From: Hepsetus odoe
Lineage: Eukaryota; Chordata; Actinopteri; Characiformes; Hepsetidae
Direction: 5' to 3'
Assembly: GCA_017165825.1 (NCBI GenBank)
Contig: CM029380.1
Coordinates: forward strand, 21,652,198-21,716,197
Length of the DNA: 64,000 nucleotides
Positions 46,786 to 60,205 of this stretch are shown one piece after another (positions within the stretch are counted from its first letter, which is position 1; each line of letters begins with the position of its first letter). The notes beneath the pieces were generated by a model that saw nothing but the letters and a program-made list of their open reading frames with translations, did no database searches and was not told where the DNA came from. Both the position numbers and the translations under genes were made by a program.

Positions 46786-47667
46786 AACAGCAAGAGAGGG
46801 AAAAAGAGAGCAAAAGAGAGCAAGTGAGACAACTAGAGACTGCTGTGGGCCCGCAGGGACTAGGGGTCATGGAGGAGCAGACGGGAGGAACATTCGGTTT
46901 TGTGGGGGTGGTGTTTTCGGGACGGGGAGGGGTGTAGTTTTTGGGGTGAGAGGGCAGAGTTGGGGGAAGATGAAGGATACGCCACAGGCTGACAGCCACA
47001 CAGGAAGCACATCATAGTCAAACCACCCAGAAGAAAAAGCCCTTCTTCCCTTGTGCTCTCTCCCTCCATATCGCCCCCCAGCCTATGATAGGACCCTCTC
47101 TGGGAGGTTTCTGCACTATATCTCCGCTCTGGGCCACGAGGAAGGGAGGAGAGGAGACTCAAAATCACACCAGCAGATAGATACTTAAATCACTTTTGTT
47201 TCGCTCTGGTGTATATTTAGCTAACTCCATGTGTACATGTGCTTTTTTGTTTCACGATTCTGAGTACCTGGTAGTGGATTGGGATAATTTGATGTCTGCA
47301 AGCTTGTTGGACTGTTGGTACATGCACCTTTGATTGTTTTAACACCATTCCAATTTACGTTTATGATCCAGAACATTTAACGTTTAATCAGCCCTGCTTC
47401 CATCTCATTAGCAGTTTGCTTTGAACATTAGCGATACGAGGAAAAGGGTTTTGCTGTGGCCGTAGTGGAACTTTGTGCTTGCAGAGGGATCATTTCTTCT
47501 GCTCACGCTTTACCTTCTCTTACTGCTGCTTGTATTTTAGATTTAGTCCAACATTTTGGGCCTTCCTTTGACTGTCAGTCCATCAACAAGGTCCTTTAGA
47601 TGACAATAACAGATGCGTTCGATGCAGGGAAGTCTCGTTGATTCTCTTCTCAACACAAAGATCTGGG
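46785..47667. other. Intron 2, unique sequence
   Basis: No gene or repeat family recognised. Confidence 0.45.
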
Positions 47668-47962
47668 CAGCGGTAGGACGCCCCAGGATCAGAAGGTCGT
47701 GGGTACGCGATTCCAGATAAGCAGGTTGCCCTGAGGTACCCTTGAGCAAGGTACCGTCCCCTTCACTGCTCCCCAGGTGCTTTATATAGCTGCCCCTTCC
47801 CAATAGGTTGCCCTGAGGTACCCTTGAGCAAGGTCCCTGTCACGCTCTTCCCTGCGATGGGCTGGCGACCTGTCCAGGGTGTGTCCCCCGTCCTCGCCCT
47901 GTGTGAGCTGGGATGGACTCCAGCACCCCCCCGCGACCCCGCTTGGGACAAATGGCAGAAAA
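47668..47962 (+). mobile_element. Composite: SINE (family 2) fused to a LINE-like 3' tail
   Basis: The first part (47668-47775) is a family 2 SINE with a decayed head. A 30 bp block of its body (47723-47752) is repeated exactly at 47805-47834. From 47850 the sequence changes to GCGATGGGCTGGCGACCTGT, CCAGGGTG, GAGCTGGGATGGACTCCAGC and CGCGACCCCG. This is a phrase found at the 3' end of a very common fish interspersed repeat; I believe it to be a non-LTR retrotransposon tail, family uncertain. Confidence 0.65.
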
Positions 47963-50900
47963 TGACTGCCTGTTTATTTTCCAGTGACCTAGACTTTCTT
48001 GTATTTTAATGAATTGTTGAGGAGTAGTTCTCCTGGCTTCCTGAAGGACAAAGAAAGTTTGCCAAAGAGAGTTCAGGTTGTGTTGAAGAATAATGGTGCT
48101 CATTCCAAATATTCACTTTAAGCTGGTTAGGATTATACACACTCACTTAGGTTAATTTAAAGTTTTTATATACAGCAAAAATGAAAATAACTTACTGCTA
48201 ATAACTGATAACGACTGCTTCTATATTCCAACATTTATTAGACTGTACAAACACGCAAACACTTTTCTTTTGAATTTTCTTTTGAATTTATTCAAACTCA
48301 ATTTCTCCTAGCATGTGCTACAATAACGTCACCGTGTACGGTCTTTGGTATATAAATGGCTCCCATGTCTTGACTAGAAGATGTGTGTTTGTGCGTATCC
48401 ATGGTTCTCTCAGTGAAAGCACTTTTTCAAGGCTTTAGTCATGCCTTAACTCATAAGTCGCCAGAGTCAGCAGAGAGGTCAAGCCTTCCCACTGTGGAGC
48501 AATCTGGGTCAACATGGCAGTGACAGAGCTAGAGAGCGAGGCTGTATGTCAAAGGAACAGGTGGCCCTCTCTGACACCTCGCTCAGTTTGGAACAAGCTG
48601 GGGGGACTGGAGTTTATGACATAGCTGCCACTGAGGCTGCCGTTTCGTCGAGCAGCAGGTCAGGATAGTGGTCAGGAAAGTCTTTTTCCAGTGCTCCTTT
48701 GCCTTAAGCAACCCACAGGGCTGTTTAGCCTTTTTTGCTAAACATTTGACCCTGCAGCTGTTATTAGTTGCCGGGAGAGATCAGCGGGTGTGCATGTTGG
48801 GGGGTGCGGGGTTCCGTGTTTGGAAGGGACACTCATACGATTCCAGCTTGGCTCGGAGATAAATAACAATCCGAGACTTCCACAAAGAACGGAGGGAGGC
48901 TGGGACCAATGCCATCCTGGGTGCAGGCAGAAGAGTAAGAAAAGCCTCAGGAGCTGTGCTGACATAACCTGGCCTCCACATCGTCTCTCATGTCCAGCCA
49001 CAGAGTATGCTGGCTGATCTCGGGTGTCCCATCTCTCAAAACAAATATATCGGCTGCGTCTGGTCTCTCTCTTTTGTTTGATTTGTTGATTTTACTCTTT
49101 TTTCTTGGCATGGAATAAGTTTAGCCAATTATTTTCATAATCAATTGGGTACGAAAGAAACCAGCTAAAATTTCTTCAGTTTCATTCTCCATGACACCAT
49201 GTCTGAACGTCCCATTGGGCAACTAAAGAAACTAGTCAGCCTAAACACTGTTCTTTGTCTGCAGGGGGTTACATTTAACATTAGACCATTCTCTGACTTA
49301 TTCATTTGATATATGTTCCCATATGATTTTGGTAAACAAGAACCTCTCTCAGTGTGTAAGCAATTGCACATTAAGGTTGGAGTCACATAGTGGCATGTTC
49401 TTCCCAGCCAGAATGAATATGAAGGGCAATGCTGCTCGGAGAAGAAGAGATGCTCCATTCAGCTTTGGCCCTGCAGTGAGTACACTGTGGAGGAATCAGT
49501 CAATAGACTCTCATTAACCTCGTTTGCACTGCAGTGGGATAATAAGACTGCTGTTCCCTCCATTTGAAATCTGAGCTCCTGTACGCTTTATGGACTCACT
49601 TTTCTCCATTACTGCTGCTGTTTATTTTTGGGTCTAGTTTTTACATGTTAATAGGGATGGCAAACAATAGCTGATTCATGGAAGAAAGAGCTATAGAGAA
49701 AAAAAAAACAAGGAGCAAGGAGGGACCTGTGTTTGGGTTGGTGAAGGAGAGAAGAGATTGACAGAATGACCAAACAGTTGCAGAAACCCTCAGAGATACT
49801 GGGAAACATAGAGCAGAGAGGTGCTGAATAGATTTGGTGGGATTTTGACCATATTCATGAACATACCTTGTCCTAAGCATCCTTGTATTTTTCAGTTATA
49901 CGCAAACTTTGTCCGTGCTGTGAAAGATGCACCAAGGTAATTGGGTTGTTCCGAACAGCTCTGACAGCAGAACAAGCCCTGGCTAAAGTATGCCATCCTT
50001 AATGTGAGCTCCCCCACCACCCCCCGCCAGCTCCCTGCTTTTGGCTACTCTGTTATTTATTATTCAGTGAGAGCTATTACTGTGGATAAGAGGCTCCTCT
50101 CAGACCTGTATCGATTGCTTTAATTGCCATAAAAGATTGTCAACTCTTAAGATAGATATTAAAGCAGTAGGCTGCCAGCATGCATGGCAATAAGACTGGT
50201 GGGAGGGGAGGAGGAAGGAGGAAGAGGAGGAGCAGGCCAAAGCATGTGAACATTTGAAAAATGTTCCTCTGCCATGGTGTATCCCTGACACAGCAATCGA
50301 TAACATCTTGTGCACATACACATTCACTCTCATGAGTTGCTAGAGAAGGCCAAAAAAACACATCCAGTGGCTGCTGGGAGCTCAGTCAATATCTTTAAAA
50401 GAGAAACCCGCCAAAGGAATCTATCCTCAGATCCTACAGAAGCCTACAGAAGAGCGGAAAGATCTTCCAAAGTGAAATCAGAATGCCAGAAGTGTCACAA
50501 AGAATCATTGTTGAGTTCAATCAAGGGGAACCCCTGAATGACGTCTGTGTAAGATCCAAAGATCCTACAAAGATCCTGAGAACTTGAGAGGATCTTCAGA
50601 AATTAAACCAGCGCCTTGCGAAAGCAGGCCTGGAGAACTGGCGTCCATGTGACCTAATACAGGCTGTTTGTTCTTAAGCCTCTAGGTCCAGATGGACTGG
50701 GCACCAGAGATGAGCTTGATAGCTTTTCTGCTCCTGCTCTCTAAAGGACATGCTTGTACTCTGACTCCAATCTGTCTTATCTGCTTCTGGCCTCATGCGA
50801 ATGGGTTCAACCGAGGGTAAAAACTCATGCTCCCCTAGCTACACAAGGTCAGGAATAACCAGCTCATAGCCCAACCCACTGGATCAGTCAAGGTGCAGGC

Positions 50901-52131
50901 CCAAGTCTGCTTACACTCAGTCTAGTTCCCTTTGATGGACACAACGATAAATGTGTACATGCCTTTTTAATTGTATCTTCTCAAACAAAGTCTCAGCTAA
51001 GAGATTTTCCATTTCATGTAGATTTCTCCTGAAATGTGCACAAGGGTGAATTCTAAAGCAGAGATGTTTTGGGGGAGAGGGAGGTGCTGTTTAGTGGAAA
51101 AGAATGGCGTGCTTAAATAGAATCGAGGAGGTGGAGATTAAAATTGAGCTTCAGACGTCTCTGGAGTAGCACAGAGCTTAAAACTCCCTGCGTGTCACAC
51201 TCACTGTCAGAACGATTTTAAAGGATGAGAATCAATAGTGGGAAACCAGTGGATTTTTTCAAAGGCACAAACCAACGCTAATGTGACTGTGACTAAACCT
51301 AGGGTGAAGTGCTGATTTGATATAATTGTCACCTATTCAGATATTAAATTCGTCTAAACTTTAGGGTTTACCAGAAACGTGGAGAGCACTTTTTGTATGT
51401 CTGACATGGATTAAAGGCCTAAACAATGCTTCAGATGATAAAAAGTGAGATCTGATTTGTGTCTCCATGGTGGAATTGTCACAACAGCATGTCAGGCCCC
51501 TAACCTTCATTAACCTCTGGACCGAGAACTGTCCATGACTTGAGTCTTGAGTCCGGCCTTCTGCTGGCTCTGTCACTCTGCAGTCTGGGAGCATGGAGAA
51601 AGATGAAGCACACAGGTGTGATTACCGAGGAAATCCACTGGTAATCCAGCAATCCCGTCAGATTAAAGCTATTAGCCCGTATTCTCTGGACCGCTTGTTT
51701 GACTTGTCTTTATGTGGGACTGAACAGGACCTGAGTTTTTAAGTGTGTATGTGTGTGTGAGTGTATGTGGGCATGTTTTGTGGGGGGTCTTGACACATTG
51801 CTCGTTTCTACAACTCCTCCAAGATCCACACTTCTCTTGCTGGCCCTCACAGTTCCACCACACATCTCCATCCACCCACACTCAACAGTTTCGATTGAAC
51901 CAAAATCTTTTAAACCACTGAAGCAAGCCTGTATATAGTCCAGAAATGTTCTACTTGAGCTCAGCCTGATCCAATCCACAGTCTTGAATTCGTATGTGAT
52001 TGTATCTTCACAAAGTCTGTAGCCCAGCAAAAGCCTGGATGAAGCTGACTGCACCCAGACCAAATCTGGAAGAAATTGCAAAAAAAATTCTGTGCAAAGA
52101 CTAAGAATATAAAACATTCCTAATAGTAAGT
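47963..52131. other. Intron 2, unique sequence
   Basis: About 4 kb with no exon or transposon recognised. The blocks 49480-49660 and 49960-50170 are repeat-free with several TAAT or TTTATTATTC-type words and could be regulatory. A locally repetitive GATC-rich patch (GATCCTACA, AGATCTTCC, GATCCTGAG) spans about 50430-50600. Confidence 0.4.
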
Positions 52132-52192
52132 GAAACTGAAAGTGAAAGGGACCATTCTCGTCATTGTGAGTACGCGGCACAACACACAACAC
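52132..52192 (-). mobile_element. 3' tail fragment of SINE (family 2)
   Basis: On the plus strand, CTGAAAGTGAAAGGGACCAT then TCTCGTCATTGTGAGTACGC match the tail end of the copy at 31905-32130. Nothing of the head is present. The 160-residue minus-strand frame starting in it is chance. Confidence 0.65.
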
Positions 52193-52764
52193 TAATCAAT
52201 TCTGTTTAGTAAGGTTGCAGAGGGTCTGACAGCTACTATCAAAGCATGAACAAGGCCAAATTATCATTGATCCAGAATTATATTCCACTAAAGCCAGGTT
52301 TAATGCAGAACCTACAGTGCAAACGTGAAAGTTAAAAAAAGTATATTGAGAAAGTTTATCTAAACCTGAGCAAGACTCAGTGTGAACATTTGGGTTCTGT
52401 TTGGTTTGGAAAAAAATATTTCATACCTTTCCTTGCTCGTGCCCACAGTTTTGGCTGAAGTGCACGGAAGGTCATGGGGGAGTGGAGCAGCAGCCGGACG
52501 GGTGGTGTCTGACCCCATCTGGTTGTGGCGTGACCTCGCTCACTCTTGGATTAGCTGGCACAAAGCAGTGCTCCCTCATGCTGGATTGTTCTTGCCCCGC
52601 AGCGCCCCCTCCTATTAGCTCTCAATCATATGGTCTGTCGGTCATGTGATTAATAGCGGGTCAGCTGCCTTTAAGTGGGCCGGTCCTGGAGAATGTCCGA
52701 TAGCTAACGGCTCATGAGAGGGTTGACCAGAGTCGAAGGCGAGAGACACTTGGCATGTGACCTG

Positions 52765-53559
52765 CTGTATGTCTCTCTCTTTCTCTGTCTCTCGCTCTCT
52801 CGTTTCACTCATTTTCTCTCAATCTGTCTCATTCTGCCAGATACTCTCTTTCTCTTCCGCCTCCCCTCACCTGTTATCATTCTTCCTACTCTTCCTTTCT
52901 CACCTTCACCTCGATGCCTCCTTGTGCCTCCTTCTGTGCTTTAAATCTGCATCACTCTTTCTCTTTCCCGCTCACTATCTGTCATGTCCTTATTCCTTCA
53001 TGTTCTCCCTTTCTGTTTTTTCTCCTCTGTTATTTCTGTCATTCTCTTTGTTTCTTCTGTATCTTCCTTTTTCTATGTTTTCTTGTATACACTGTCATTC
53101 AGTGTCGCTTTTATGGTTCTCTGTCATCTCTCTCACTCTGTGTTTCATTCTTGTCCTTTTTTATCTCACTTCTTTAGACTATCCCTCTCTCGCTCAGTCA
53201 CTCTTTCTCTTTCCCAATGCTTCTGCCTCTCTGCCTCTCAGTCTCTGCCTGTCCATATCTCTCTGTCTCTCTCTTTTTCTCTTTCTGTCTGTTTCATTCT
53301 TGTCCTCGTTCCTCACTTCTCTCTTATTACACTCTTAATTATATTACATCCTTTCCCACCTTCTTTCCCACTCTCTCTCTCTCTCTCTCTCTCTCAGAGA
53401 GAGAATGACTCTCTCTCTCTTTTACCTTTCACTCTCTCTCTTTCTCTTTCTTTCTGTTTCATTCTTGTCCTCTTCTTGCTTATAACACACTTTCTCTTAC
53501 TCTGCCATTCTTTCTCATCTTCTTTCCCTTTGTTTCTGCATCTCAGTCTCTCTCTCTCG

Positions 53560-53592
<33 letters not shown>

Positions 53593-53610
53593 ACTCCTTC
53601 TCTGAGCATC
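52765..53610. repeat. Pyrimidine-rich low-complexity tract with internal tandem repeats
   Basis: About 845 bp is almost entirely C and T, with only scattered purines. A 16-base phrase TGTTTCATTCTTGTCC occurs exactly at 53141-53156, 53290-53305 and 53455-53470. The spacings of 149 and 165 bp imply a degenerate tandem unit of about 150-165 bp. The leucine/serine/phenylalanine-rich frames of 193 and 214 residues are consequences of composition. Confidence 0.85.
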
Positions 53611-54413
53611 TCCTCAGGACAAAGTTAAGTGGTCTGGCTTATGGTCCTCTCAGGAGAGCCCATGGGCAGCTTTCCAGACAGTTTAAACACCTTTAGCTAG
53701 TGTCTGGCCAGTGCCATTGCACTTTGCCAATCGTGCAGGCTCTTTCAAAAGCAGCTTCCCTCGCACTGTAGGTGCTCTTCAGACCGAACACTGAGGTTTT
53801 TGTGGCTTCACAGAGTCTGTTCCCTCATGTAGCAAATCTCTGCTAGTTTCTTTAATGGCCCAGAGCAGTACTTTCGAACGCAACAATCCAAAGGAGGATG
53901 GTTTGGCATATTCTGAACATCTTCTGAAGCCTTTGAAACAAAGCCCTTGAGAGAATGTTTATTACTTAATCAGGAGCTCTTGACGTGGCGAAATGTAGAA
54001 AACAGGCTGGGTTTTGACTCATATTGCAGAAGCAAAGACATCTTATTTCCTGTCTCAGGAGATCATTCTGAGGAGCTGTCGCCTTGCCCTTAACTTTCTG
54101 GGCACGTAAAGTTGTGCTCGGACCCCGTTTAAAAATGTTGTCCTCTCCCATACCACGCTGATGCTCACTGTCCTCAGCTCTCACATTAAAACCTCCTCTT
54201 CCAACTCAAGGCGTCCAAAATATTTGAGAATGACCTTGCAGTGTTCCTGGCTCCTCAAGTTGTGTGAGTGCTTAAGATAATTTATATATAAAATGTAGGG
54301 GTTGAAAAATTGCCATTTCCATCTTTAGGTGGCCAGGGCTCTCCATTACCAAAATGGGCTGAGTCACTGCACCATGTGAATCTTAATGAGAAGTGCAAAG
54401 CCGGGACTGCCTC

Positions 54414-54418
<5 letters not shown>
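53611..54418. other. Intron 2, unique sequence
   Basis: No gene or repeat family recognised. Confidence 0.45.

Positions 54419-54472
<54 letters not shown>
54419..54472. repeat. (CT)n microsatellite
   Basis: CT run of about 54 bp. Confidence 0.95.
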
Positions 54473-54475
<3 letters not shown>

Positions 54476-54930
54476 CCTTTCTTTCCCTCTAGATCAGATG
54501 CAGCTGATTTACTCTCTTTGATTAATAGGTCTGCAGATATCTAGATAAAGCAAAATTCAGTTTGTTTCTTAGACTTTAGCTCTTTATTTTGGGAGATATA
54601 TCTTCTTTTTTTAATTATTAGATGTTTGCCCTTGTTGGTGTGGCGCACTACTATTATTACTGTTGCTACTCTTATTGTTTTTGATTGATACATTCCCATT
54701 TAAGAGGCTTTTGACCGAAATGCAGTCTGACTCCACAAACTGTTGAGCTGAGGAAATGTGGCAGATTCTGGTTATGGTTTGAATTAGGCTTCAACATCTT
54801 TCTTGTGTTTGTCAGTGTGTTTGTGGGTGCGTGTGTGTATTTGTGCATGCATATGTTTGTTTTTGTATGGTCGCAAGAAAAGAATGTTCAAACTTTGTAA
54901 GAAAGCCATAAAAAGCAAGAGAATCCTTTA

Positions 54931-54950
54931 ACAAAAAAAAAAAAAAAAAA
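54931..54950. repeat. Poly(A) run
   Basis: A homopolymer of about 19 A, without a recognisable retroposon upstream. Confidence 0.8.
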
Positions 54951-55045
54951 GAATGGTACTGGATGTGTGAAGTACTAATTTGTTGGTTTAAAAATCAGTT
55001 TAAGATTACTTAATGAAGTCCTGATAAATTAACTTTGTTTGAAGT

Positions 55046-55081
55046 GTGTGTGTGTGTGTGTGTGTGGGTGTGGGTGTGTGG
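55046..55081. repeat. (GT)n microsatellite
   Basis: GT repeat with GGG interruptions near its end. Confidence 0.9.
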
Positions 55082-55689
55082 TTGAGCACAACGGCAGGCC
55101 AGTGTGCAGACAAAAGGCCCTGGCCCTGGTGTTGAATACAAGCTGTGGTTTCCCCTGGTCTCCCACTTTCCCTTTCCCTCCTGCGGCTGCTCTGGGCTCA
55201 GCTCCCCCGACCACACACTCACACACACTCATACACACTTCCCTCGTCACCGCAGTCCGAGCGCCAGCAGTGGCACGGCTTGGCCCTTTCTCAGCCTCTC
55301 TCACGCTGCCTGGAAACCCTTACTGGCTGCCTCATCCCGACGTGACTGCCAGACCCCGGCACGAGACCCAAACACACACTCAGACACACAGAGACGGCCC
55401 CTACCGCAGCAGATTCCAGCTCTAAACCAGCCTTCTTCTTCACCCAATGGCTCACACTGTCACACACACATACACTCACACAAATTCTGGCCCAAGGAGG
55501 CCTTCACCGTCACACTTTTTGGCTCCATATATTGCTATTGTTGGTTCTCGATGCTTTGTATCATGCTGGCCCTGTAGTGTAGCCAAACACACTTAAAGTA
55601 AAGACAACACTCTCTCCTCTTCTATCTCTCCCTCTCTCGATCTCTCTCACTCTCTCACTCACTCTCTCTCTCTCTCCATTTTCGGCCCA

Positions 55690-55960
55690 GACAGGAAAAG
55701 CAGCTCTAAATCCTCTCCAACAATAATGAGCCTAACGCTGGCGGATCAGCCGCCTTATCCTCGCTAAGGTCGTTAGCGTGCCGGAACAAGGCGTTCTCTG
55801 CTCTGTAAGTACTTTACAAGGGAGACCAGCTGTTCGGCAAATCGTTGAAAGTATTTCTGTCGCAGGTCTTTACTTAAGTGCGCTATTTGATGGATAATGT
55901 GAACGCACTAATATCCTCAATTAATAGCTAATCACCTCCCATTTCCCGCCAAAGCTTCAT
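55690..55960. promoter_or_regulatory. Candidate conserved regulatory block
   Basis: Repeat-free sequence with CAACAATAATGAGCC (SOX-like ACAAT), several GCTAA/GTTAGC words, CpGs, and TCAATTAATAGCTAATCACC near 55917-55936. Function inferred only. Confidence 0.22.
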
Positions 55961-57315
55961 CACCCACATCTGGGTCCAGCCTCAGCACTTGTCCATCTCA
56001 GGGGCAACAGCGACTGCTACACTAATATTTGTAAACCTTGACATTCACAACCAGAAAGGTTTTGTCACAAATTTGTATCTGAGGAGATCTGAAGAGAGCC
56101 TTCAGGTTCATTTCATCAAACATGATTATTTATGATCACACATGAGGATACCAGTTGCTGTACAAAATGAGCTTTTAAGGACTAATTGTGAAATTCCAAA
56201 AGTCAAAAACCACATAACCTCTTTGAGAAAGGACAAAGACACATTTCTTAAGGCCCGCCATTGCAGACCAGTTGCAATGTAACCTGAAAAAGGTGGCCCA
56301 GTCCGTCCCCACTGAAACGAAACCACCGTTACAGGAAAGAAACGAAATAAAAGCACTGCTGTGCCACTTCTCCTTAGCTGAAACATTTATGAATCCAAAT
56401 AAGATCAGATATGATATACCATGGTGAAATGTCAGGATGGTGCAGTTCAAGCCTACTTAGGACACAGTATAACGCCCTATGAGCAAAAACAAATGAATAA
56501 ATCCAATACAGCCAAGCTTTCCAAATTATATATATATATATATTTATTTTTACAAAGTGAACATAAATTAAAAGAACCAAGCCACAACCTTGATAGGTCT
56601 GCTCCATCCTATGAAGATCTGGTTGTGATTTGAGCTTGTTTGGAAAAGCTTTGGTGATGTTTTCCTTCACAAACAATTTGGGCTATTTGAGTGACTGCTC
56701 TGGCCTACATCAGAAACATTTGCCTCATAGTTTTAATTGTAAACTAAAGAAAATTTGGACTGCTTCTATCTTAACTGATCAGCTACATCTGGGGAATTGT
56801 CCTCTGCTTTGCGGTTTAAGCTTTGGACTTCGGAGGAGACACAAAGATTGCAGGAATAAAACCTGAGGATTCTTTAACCTGTAGGACTGCCTATGTGTGT
56901 GTGTGTGAGTGTGTGTGTTTGCGGGCATGTGTGTGAGTGTGGGAGCGGTTTACGAGCTGTGTTGAGCACCGGTCGGGCCGTGCAGCTCTGTGCACAGCCT
57001 GTTATTTTCAGCTCCTGTTGTACAGATGCAGCTGCAGATGGGACTCCTGTACCTGCCTGCATAGCTAATGAATCCGAATGGCATCCCCCCTTATAAAGCA
57101 TAAATATGTAATTTGTTCAGCTGTTGTAATGAAATATGTATGTGTGAAACAGCGATTGTTTGGGTCATTAACAGTATGCCACTGTGTATTAAGAACACTG
57201 GTGCTCAGGAACAACAGGAAAAATAATAATAGTTTAAAAAATTCATCAGACTGAATGCAATGAAGCAGCCATGGCAGGCCTTCTCATTCAGATGGAGAGT
57301 ATTCATTCTGAACTG

Positions 57316-57319
<4 letters not shown>
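55961..57319. other. Intron 2, unique sequence; candidate element at 57000-57180
   Basis: Mostly unique. The block 57000-57180 holds CATAGCTAATGAATCCG, CATAAATATGTAATTTG and GGGTCATTAACAG. A short AT run lies near 56527-56545. No exon seen. Confidence 0.35.

Positions 57320-57357
<38 letters not shown>
57320..57357. repeat. (GA)n microsatellite
   Basis: GA run of about 38 bp. Confidence 0.95.
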
Positions 57358-57362
<5 letters not shown>

Positions 57363-58529
57363 CACATGAGAGACAGAGAGATCTCCCTCAATCAGATGCT
57401 GTTACAAATCTAGTGAGTGATAGCTGACCGAGCTTTAGGGGGGAAGATGACACTGATGTCCTCTGGAACTGGCCTGAGTCAAGACTAGACAGATCTGAGA
57501 GACAAATATCCGTGCCGCACCGCCAGCCTCACTGTGTTCCCTCTCACCTCTCCTTGAAAGCGCCCTGTCAGCATTTTGCAACGCTCTACACTCTTTACTT
57601 TCCGAAACAGAGAATGGTGCAGAGGATGACCAGACTCTTTAAGGATCAAGCATCATGACATCTTGAATTTTACCTTGACTGAGTTGAATTATCTTGGTTC
57701 AAATGATTTGAATACATACACGTGACCTGAAAAACAATCTTCTAGACATTTTTGTAATCTTTTACCAAAACCGGACAAAAATGGCACTTTCAGAGAATGA
57801 AGTAGAGAATGATTTTAAGCTTTCTCCAAGGGAGATTAGACTGGCGACTTCAAATCAACCCGTTTTATGCACAGCCCCAAAGGACAATGGCATTCCTTGA
57901 AAACATGGCGTCCTGCTGACAGTACAGGACATAATAAAACAACTAAAGTACACAGAAAAGTTCTAGATGGGCTGCTAATGTCCTCTATGACTACAGTTTA
58001 AAAAAAAATAAATAAAAAGCAGAGTGCAAAGGGTAACACATAAACAAAATTCCTGGAGTAACCAGTTTCTATTTTCCATTGACTTTTTTCGAAAGTAAAT
58101 TATATGTGAACTATTTTTATTTACAAACGGATTTGGCTTCACTTTTTTGGAATGGTTTATACCGAATTTCAAATTTTAACAGAGCACTTTCAGTCGCATC
58201 AGGACCGTCCCGACGGTAGTGGAGTATAATCAATCACATAAAACAATACATTTGGCAAAGAAAGAGAATTATGTTTTGGCTGAAATGAAAATGAACAAAT
58301 GTGTTTGGGAATATTATTATGATCAATTATAATCCACAGAGCATTGAATTGCCACAGTGAGATCAAATGATGACCACTGTTGTATTTTTACAGATCTAGG
58401 ATGGTAACCTCCGCCTCAGTAAGGGTTAGAAGAGAGAGACTAATCTCCTCCTTTCTTCTTATTGAACAGCACAGGTGAGAGAGCAGTCATGACAGAAAGA
58501 GAGATAGAGAGAGATAGAGGCGCAGTGGA

Positions 58530-58760
58530 TTTACAAGCTGCAGCTCTTTTAATAGCGCAGGACTGTCTGCGGGCCGCTCTGAAAGCTAATCAGTTTGACC
58601 CAGCAGCCCAGCCCTGGTCAGGCTACCCGCTGGAAAGAGCCCCTGGCAGGGTTAATTCTGTCGGGGCCGGGCCTCTGGGAACAGAACATTCCACCGTGAT
58701 CCTCTTTCATATGACTCACTGGTGCTGGGGAAGCCAGCAGACATGATGCGATTAGCTCCT
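58530..58760. promoter_or_regulatory. Candidate conserved regulatory block
   Basis: Repeat-free, balanced composition. Contains CTTTTAATAGCGCAGG, GAAAGCTAATCAGTTTGACC, GGGTTAATTCTG and CpGs. A 94-residue frame crosses it (58462-58746) but matches no protein family I know. Confidence 0.22.
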
Positions 58761-60205
58761 GGCCTTCTTAGTGCCAACTGCCGCTACCACAACAACAAAA
58801 CAAAAACAAAACAAACAAGAGAAAAACATGGCCTGGAAGAGGACAGTCCAGGAGTGGACGTCCACTCTTCTTTATGACTGTGTGCTCCATGTGGGTCTTT
58901 GTGCCATGCACCAAGACAAGTGGAGGAAAATATAGTAGAATTCAAATCAAACTAGACAACTTAGACTTAATCAGACTCTTCGAATTCTAATCCCTGGCCT
59001 TGCCTGTCCTGGAAAATAAGGAGGTTCAAAGGATAAGATTGTTCAATTTGCCATGCCCTTAAATCATTATTCCTCTGCACCCCTCCAAAACTAAGCTCCA
59101 GTGTTTTTTTTGTTTTTTTGCCATCCTTCCAATATTTTGGAGCTAGATGTTGGCCATAGCACAGCTATTCTTAAATTCGCTGAGTCGCACGGTCTGATTT
59201 ATTTAGCATTAAATTTCCCCAGACAGAAACCTTGCTCAGGGTCGCAAAGCACCTATGGAGGCTCACCGGTGCCTCGCTTACTCCAAGATCCGACTGTTTT
59301 TAAATACATATCAATACGGCCTGCAGAAAAAAAAGTGTCAAGAATTTATTAAGAAAAACAAGTAAATGTTATTATGAATGGTAATGGTGCTGAGTGCTCG
59401 GGTAACCTCCAGGACCCTCTTGGAGATGATGAGTTGTTACCTGGCAGGGACGCAGGACGACTTGCTGTGCCAGCAGGACGCTCACTCCTTCTCCCCAAGC
59501 CTGCAGCCTGGCAGCCGCCCCTGCCCCACCACGCTGCTAGAACTTTAGCCTACAGGCAAATATTTGTCATATTCGTGCAAGGGGTGTTTAACCAGTACAG
59601 GATAGAACTGTGTGCGTGCATGTGTGTGTGTGTGGTGTGTGTGTGTGTGTGTCTGTGTGTCTGTGCATATGCTTGTTTTTGTACATTTTTAGGAACATTT
59701 CTGCAGCAAACTGTGTTTTATTTGTAAAGAACAGTTGGTCCATTTTTCTGAAACTAAAGTTAGGAAAAGATTTAGTGTTAATAAACACATTATTACTATT
59801 AGATTATTAGATTATTAATTTATCTATATACTTACTATGTAGTAAATAGCGTATTACATATTATTACTTACATTGATATCATACTTATGGGATATATTAA
59901 TATTACAAACACTGTCCTTGCACATCATTATTGAGCAACCACCTCGTATATATATAAGTGACTTCGTAGCCGATGGGAGGACTCTCAAGGACATGCGGAT
60001 GGCTTTAATTTGATGTCTTTTTTTGGCAATTCAAGATCTCAGGGTTAATGGGACATACACGATTGAAATGGAGGTACAAGGTTTCGTTATAACCAAAACT
60101 GTATGGGTCATGTTGTTACATATAGATATTTACATCTGTATAATACATTAGGGACACATGTTTGACCTCACATGCCAGGGTGGGTGCAAGTGAGGTTTAA
60201 AAACA
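58761..60205. other. Intron 2, unique sequence
   Basis: No exon or RNA gene recognised. A GC-rich segment (about 59380-59550) produces a 117-residue frame without known similarity, and a GT-rich run lies at about 59617-59660. Confidence 0.4.

Noticed and set aside
51710..52192. 160-residue minus-strand frame
   Set aside because: It starts inside a SINE tail fragment and ends in a CA-rich stretch; no recognisable domain.
52757..53628. 193- and 214-residue leucine/serine/phenylalanine-rich proteins
   Set aside because: They are produced by a pyrimidine-rich low-complexity tract with no domain or codon pattern.
59374..59727. 117-residue frame with a GC-rich first half
   Set aside because: It ends in a GT microsatellite and has no recognisable similarity.
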